The position numbers were made by a program, and so were the translations under genes. The notes beneath the pieces are model-generated. The model saw nothing but the letters and a program-made list of their open reading frames with translations. It did not search any database and was not told the origin of the DNA. Of a stretch of 64,000 nt of DNA, positions 62,347 through 64,000 are shown one piece after another. Source of the DNA: an uncultured Lachnospiraceae bacterium (GTDB lineage: Bacteria > Bacillota > Clostridia > Lachnospirales > Lachnospiraceae); the NCBI GenBank assembly GCA_910577765.1, contig CAJTOV010000001.1, positions 45,520-109,519 of the forward strand. The letters are read 5' to 3'. Each line of letters opens with the position of its first letter. The first letter of the stretch is position 1.

Positions 62347-63255
62347 ATGGACGGAAGAAGAGTCAGGGAGTTTATGGAAAATGAAGTAGAAGCAATGCTA
62401 AAAACCTATGAGCAATTTCAGATATTGATACCTGCGAAAGAAAAAAGGGGGGCTGCCCATCCAGGTGAGGATGGAATGTATGTGGAAGCGCTGCTTAAGG
62501 GCTATATTGAAAAATTTCTTCCGAAAGGCCTGGAAGTGTTGACCGGATTTATTTTGCGTCCCGCCATAAAGACTGGGAAAGGAAAAACTGAGCGGACGAA
62601 AGATGAGGACAGTCATTCTTCCCAGTTGGATCTGATTATCTATGATTCCGCCTCTTATCCAATATTTCTCAGAATGGGGGATCATGTGATTGTTCCCCCA
62701 GAGGGTGTGATCGGTGTTATATCGGTAAAAAAGAATCTTTATTTTTCTCAGGTAGATCAGGAGATAAAAGCGTTGGAGCAAGTGGGACAATTGTGCACAG
62801 GGAAGAACGCTGTGGGTCAGGAAGTAAAGGGGCCGTTTTTAGCATTGGTGGCTATGGACACGACGGAGGAAGGGACTCTGGCAACACAGGGAGAAAAGAT
62901 TTTTGCTTATTTAAAAAAAGCTTTTTCCCAAACGGGAACTAACCGCTACGACTGGTTCCCTGGATACGTGGGAGTTTTAAGCAAATGGTCTGTTTATAAA
63001 GCGGCTCCTAAGCAAACGAAAAAAGAAAGTGAAAAAAAGGCAAGGTATTTGTTTTATGAGCATAAGGAAAATGAAAAGTATCTGGGATTTTCTTTGATTA
63101 TTAATGGAATTTTAAATGTTTATTATGATAAAACAAGAGGAACTGAAAGGCGGCTTGGATTTGCACTTTTGAGTTCGGGAAGGGGCTACGATAAAAACTT
63201 GGGAGAAATCCCATACCAAAAGGAACAAGGGGATCGAAATTTAAAAAGAAAATAA
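62347..63255 (+). CDS. DUF6602-like protein, probable PD-(D/E)XK nuclease fold
   Basis: A 302-residue protein. An N-terminal helical region precedes a core SQLDLIIYDSASYPIFL and PPEGVIGVISVKKNLY. The spacing of the Asp, the Glu and the Lys in xVKK matches a PD-(D/E)XK active site. The DUF6602 assignment is from recognition of this block. It lies 44 nt after the RT in the same direction and shares its AT-rich codon use, so it is a likely third component. Role inferred: nuclease effector or accessory. Confidence 0.6.
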   Translation: MDGRRVREFMENEVEAMLKTYEQFQILIPAKEKRGAAHPGEDGMYVEALLKGYIEKFLPKGLEVLTGFILRPAIKTGKGKTERTKDEDSHSSQLDLIIYDSASYPIFLRMGDHVIVPPEGVIGVISVKKNLYFSQVDQEIKALEQVGQLCTGKNAVGQEVKGPFLALVAMDTTEEGTLATQGEKIFAYLKKAFSQTGTNRYDWFPGYVGVLSKWSVYKAAPKQTKKESEKKARYLFYEHKENEKYLGFSLIINGILNVYYDKTRGTERRLGFALLSSGRGYDKNLGEIPYQKEQGDRNLKRK

Positions 63256-63351
63256 AATGAGTCACAATATATAAGATCTTCACCAGAAGTATAACTCAAT
63301 GATCAGATTGTTGATGGCGAATTTGAAATTATTACTCTGCAAAAGATCCGA

Positions 63352-63576
63352 ATGGTATATATTATCTGGTCTGAGATTCTTATTTGTCCACACTGTGGAA
63401 AAGAAATATCATTTACAGACAGTTTTTCAGGATTAACTGCCAGAGAGCAGAAAGCATTGGAAAAATCCTGGGCAAAAGTTTTTGCTGATGAAATATTTCC
63501 TGCCATTGATGAAAAGCGTTTTTCTGTCTTATACAGTGATAAGACTGTAGTCTTGATGTCAAAAGTGGAGAAGTAA
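63352..63576 (+). pseudogene. Truncated IS1182-like transposase N-terminus
   Basis: A 74-residue ORF whose middle (SGLTAREQKALEKSWAKVFA, then IFPAIDEKRFSVLYSD) matches the opening of IS1182/IS5-type transposases. It diverges right after LYSDK, where the family continues SRPNTP. The DDE domain is absent. The first 20 residues, with CPHC, seem unrelated. A remnant only. Confidence 0.55.
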
Positions 63577-63601
63577 AGAAAACGGGAAGGAATTGAAATC
63601 A

Positions 63602-63655
63602 GGGGATTCCACAGGCAGAGCCCATAAACGGGTTTCTTCCAGGAATCCCTTTTTA
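63602..63655 (+). terminator. Intrinsic terminator after the transposase remnant
   Basis: GGGATTCC and GGAATCCC flank an inner CCCATAAACGGG hairpin and are followed by TTTTTATC. Confidence 0.75.
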
Positions 63656-63798
63656 TCTGCTTTCAAATAAAGCTGACCACCACAAAAATACAAGTAGGGA
63701 CCACAGAAAGGCCTTTTGCTGTAAAATCATCATGTACCGCCACTGTGATTTATGCTATAATTTATTCAAATTATTATACCCTTGTTCACTGAGGGTAT
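63656..63798. other. Intergenic region with possible IS-end sequence
   Basis: AAGCTGACCACCACAAAAAT and AGGGACCAC near 63670-63700 resemble repeated motifs found at ends of some insertion sequences. A TATAAT occurs near 63757. No gene is seen. Confidence 0.3.
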
Positions 63799-63954
63799 CT
63801 GTTTAAAGAAATATCTAAACGGAATGCTCAGGAGATTAAAGGGCGGTATGATGCGATTATGAAGCTGATCATTGTTAATATCAGCCTAAAGCCGCAGGAT
63901 GGTGATGATCCACAGCTTATTTTTGAAAGTTTAAATTCCACTGGTCTAGTATGA
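63799..63954 (+). pseudogene. DUF262/GmrSD-type fragment
   Basis: The frame reads LFKEISKRNAQEIKGRYDAI and ends DDPQLIFESLNSTGLV then a stop. DDPQLIFESLNSTGL is the signature of DUF262 proteins (restriction-type GmrSD and relatives). Normal proteins continue DLTEADLIRN, so the sequence is broken after STGL, perhaps by an insertion that starts at about 63946 and runs off the window. Confidence 0.7.
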
Positions 63955-64000
63955 CCCACACCAATTACCATTATGTTTCGCGCAGGATAAATTTTCATCC

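Noticed and set aside
1..64000. CRISPR arrays, rRNA or tRNA genes
   Set aside because: No regularly spaced short direct repeats, rRNA-like blocks or cloverleaf sequences were recognised on reading; a dedicated tRNA scan could still find one I missed.

Overview
This 64 kb window looks like a chromosomal segment of a gut-type clostridium, most likely family Lachnospiraceae and perhaps near Enterocloster/Lachnoclostridium; that placement is inferred. Support comes from the non-discriminating AspRS plus GatCAB route to Asn-tRNA under a T-box, the hrcA-grpE-dnaK-dnaJ operon behind a perfect CIRCE site, SpoIIIE/FtsK, formate-THF ligase (Fhs), DUF1576 and NusG-domain-II membrane proteins, and strong AGGAGG ribosome sites. 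Core genes are GC-rich. Three accessory blocks are visibly AT-rich and probably acquired.

Layout. (1) 1-2547: two tyrosine-recombinase-family genes; the first has its catalytic residues, the second has lost them. (2) 2598-12374: an AT-rich, tightly packed surface-polysaccharide operon: epimerase, two GT4 glycosyltransferases, Wzy-like polymerase, Wzx-like flippase, sulfotransferase-like protein, and a dehydrogenase/nucleotidyltransferase/HAD triplet resembling the gtp genes that make CDP-2-glycerol. (3) 12578-17656: a YopX-like gene, then a probable defence module made of a membrane-anchored PIN protein, an AAA ATPase and a DUF4276 TOPRIM-like protein, then a 5'-truncated ORF. (4) 17788-45710: mainly housekeeping. 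It holds a T-box-controlled aspS-gatCAB operon, an aminotransferase, an RsmH-type methyltransferase, GtrA and YfhO membrane proteins, argH, a 3D-domain wall protein, the heat-shock operon, NusG-II and DUF1576 genes, a UmuC/YolD-like pair, a lipoprotein and a metallophosphoesterase-rubrerythrin fusion. (5) 45713-46913: a Septu-like ATPase whose presumed partner gene is cut off after 12 codons by a 167-bp palindromic element. (6) 47129-56390: phosphoglucomutase, PPOX flavoprotein, SpoIIIE/FtsK, Fhs and a MurE-type ligase. (7) 56371-64000: a second copy of the 167-bp element, a graveyard of recombinase and RhuM fragments, an intact RT/ATPase-TOPRIM/DUF6602 cluster that looks like a retron-type defence system with a candidate msr-msd RNA, then transposase and DUF262 remnants.

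Two dispersed non-coding repeat families tie the window together. One is the 167-bp full-length palindrome (two complete copies and one half copy). The other is a modular hairpin cassette with 14-17 bp outer inverted repeats, two conserved inner hairpins and an interchangeable third stem (two complete copies and at least two partial ones). No rRNA, tRNA or CRISPR array was recognised.
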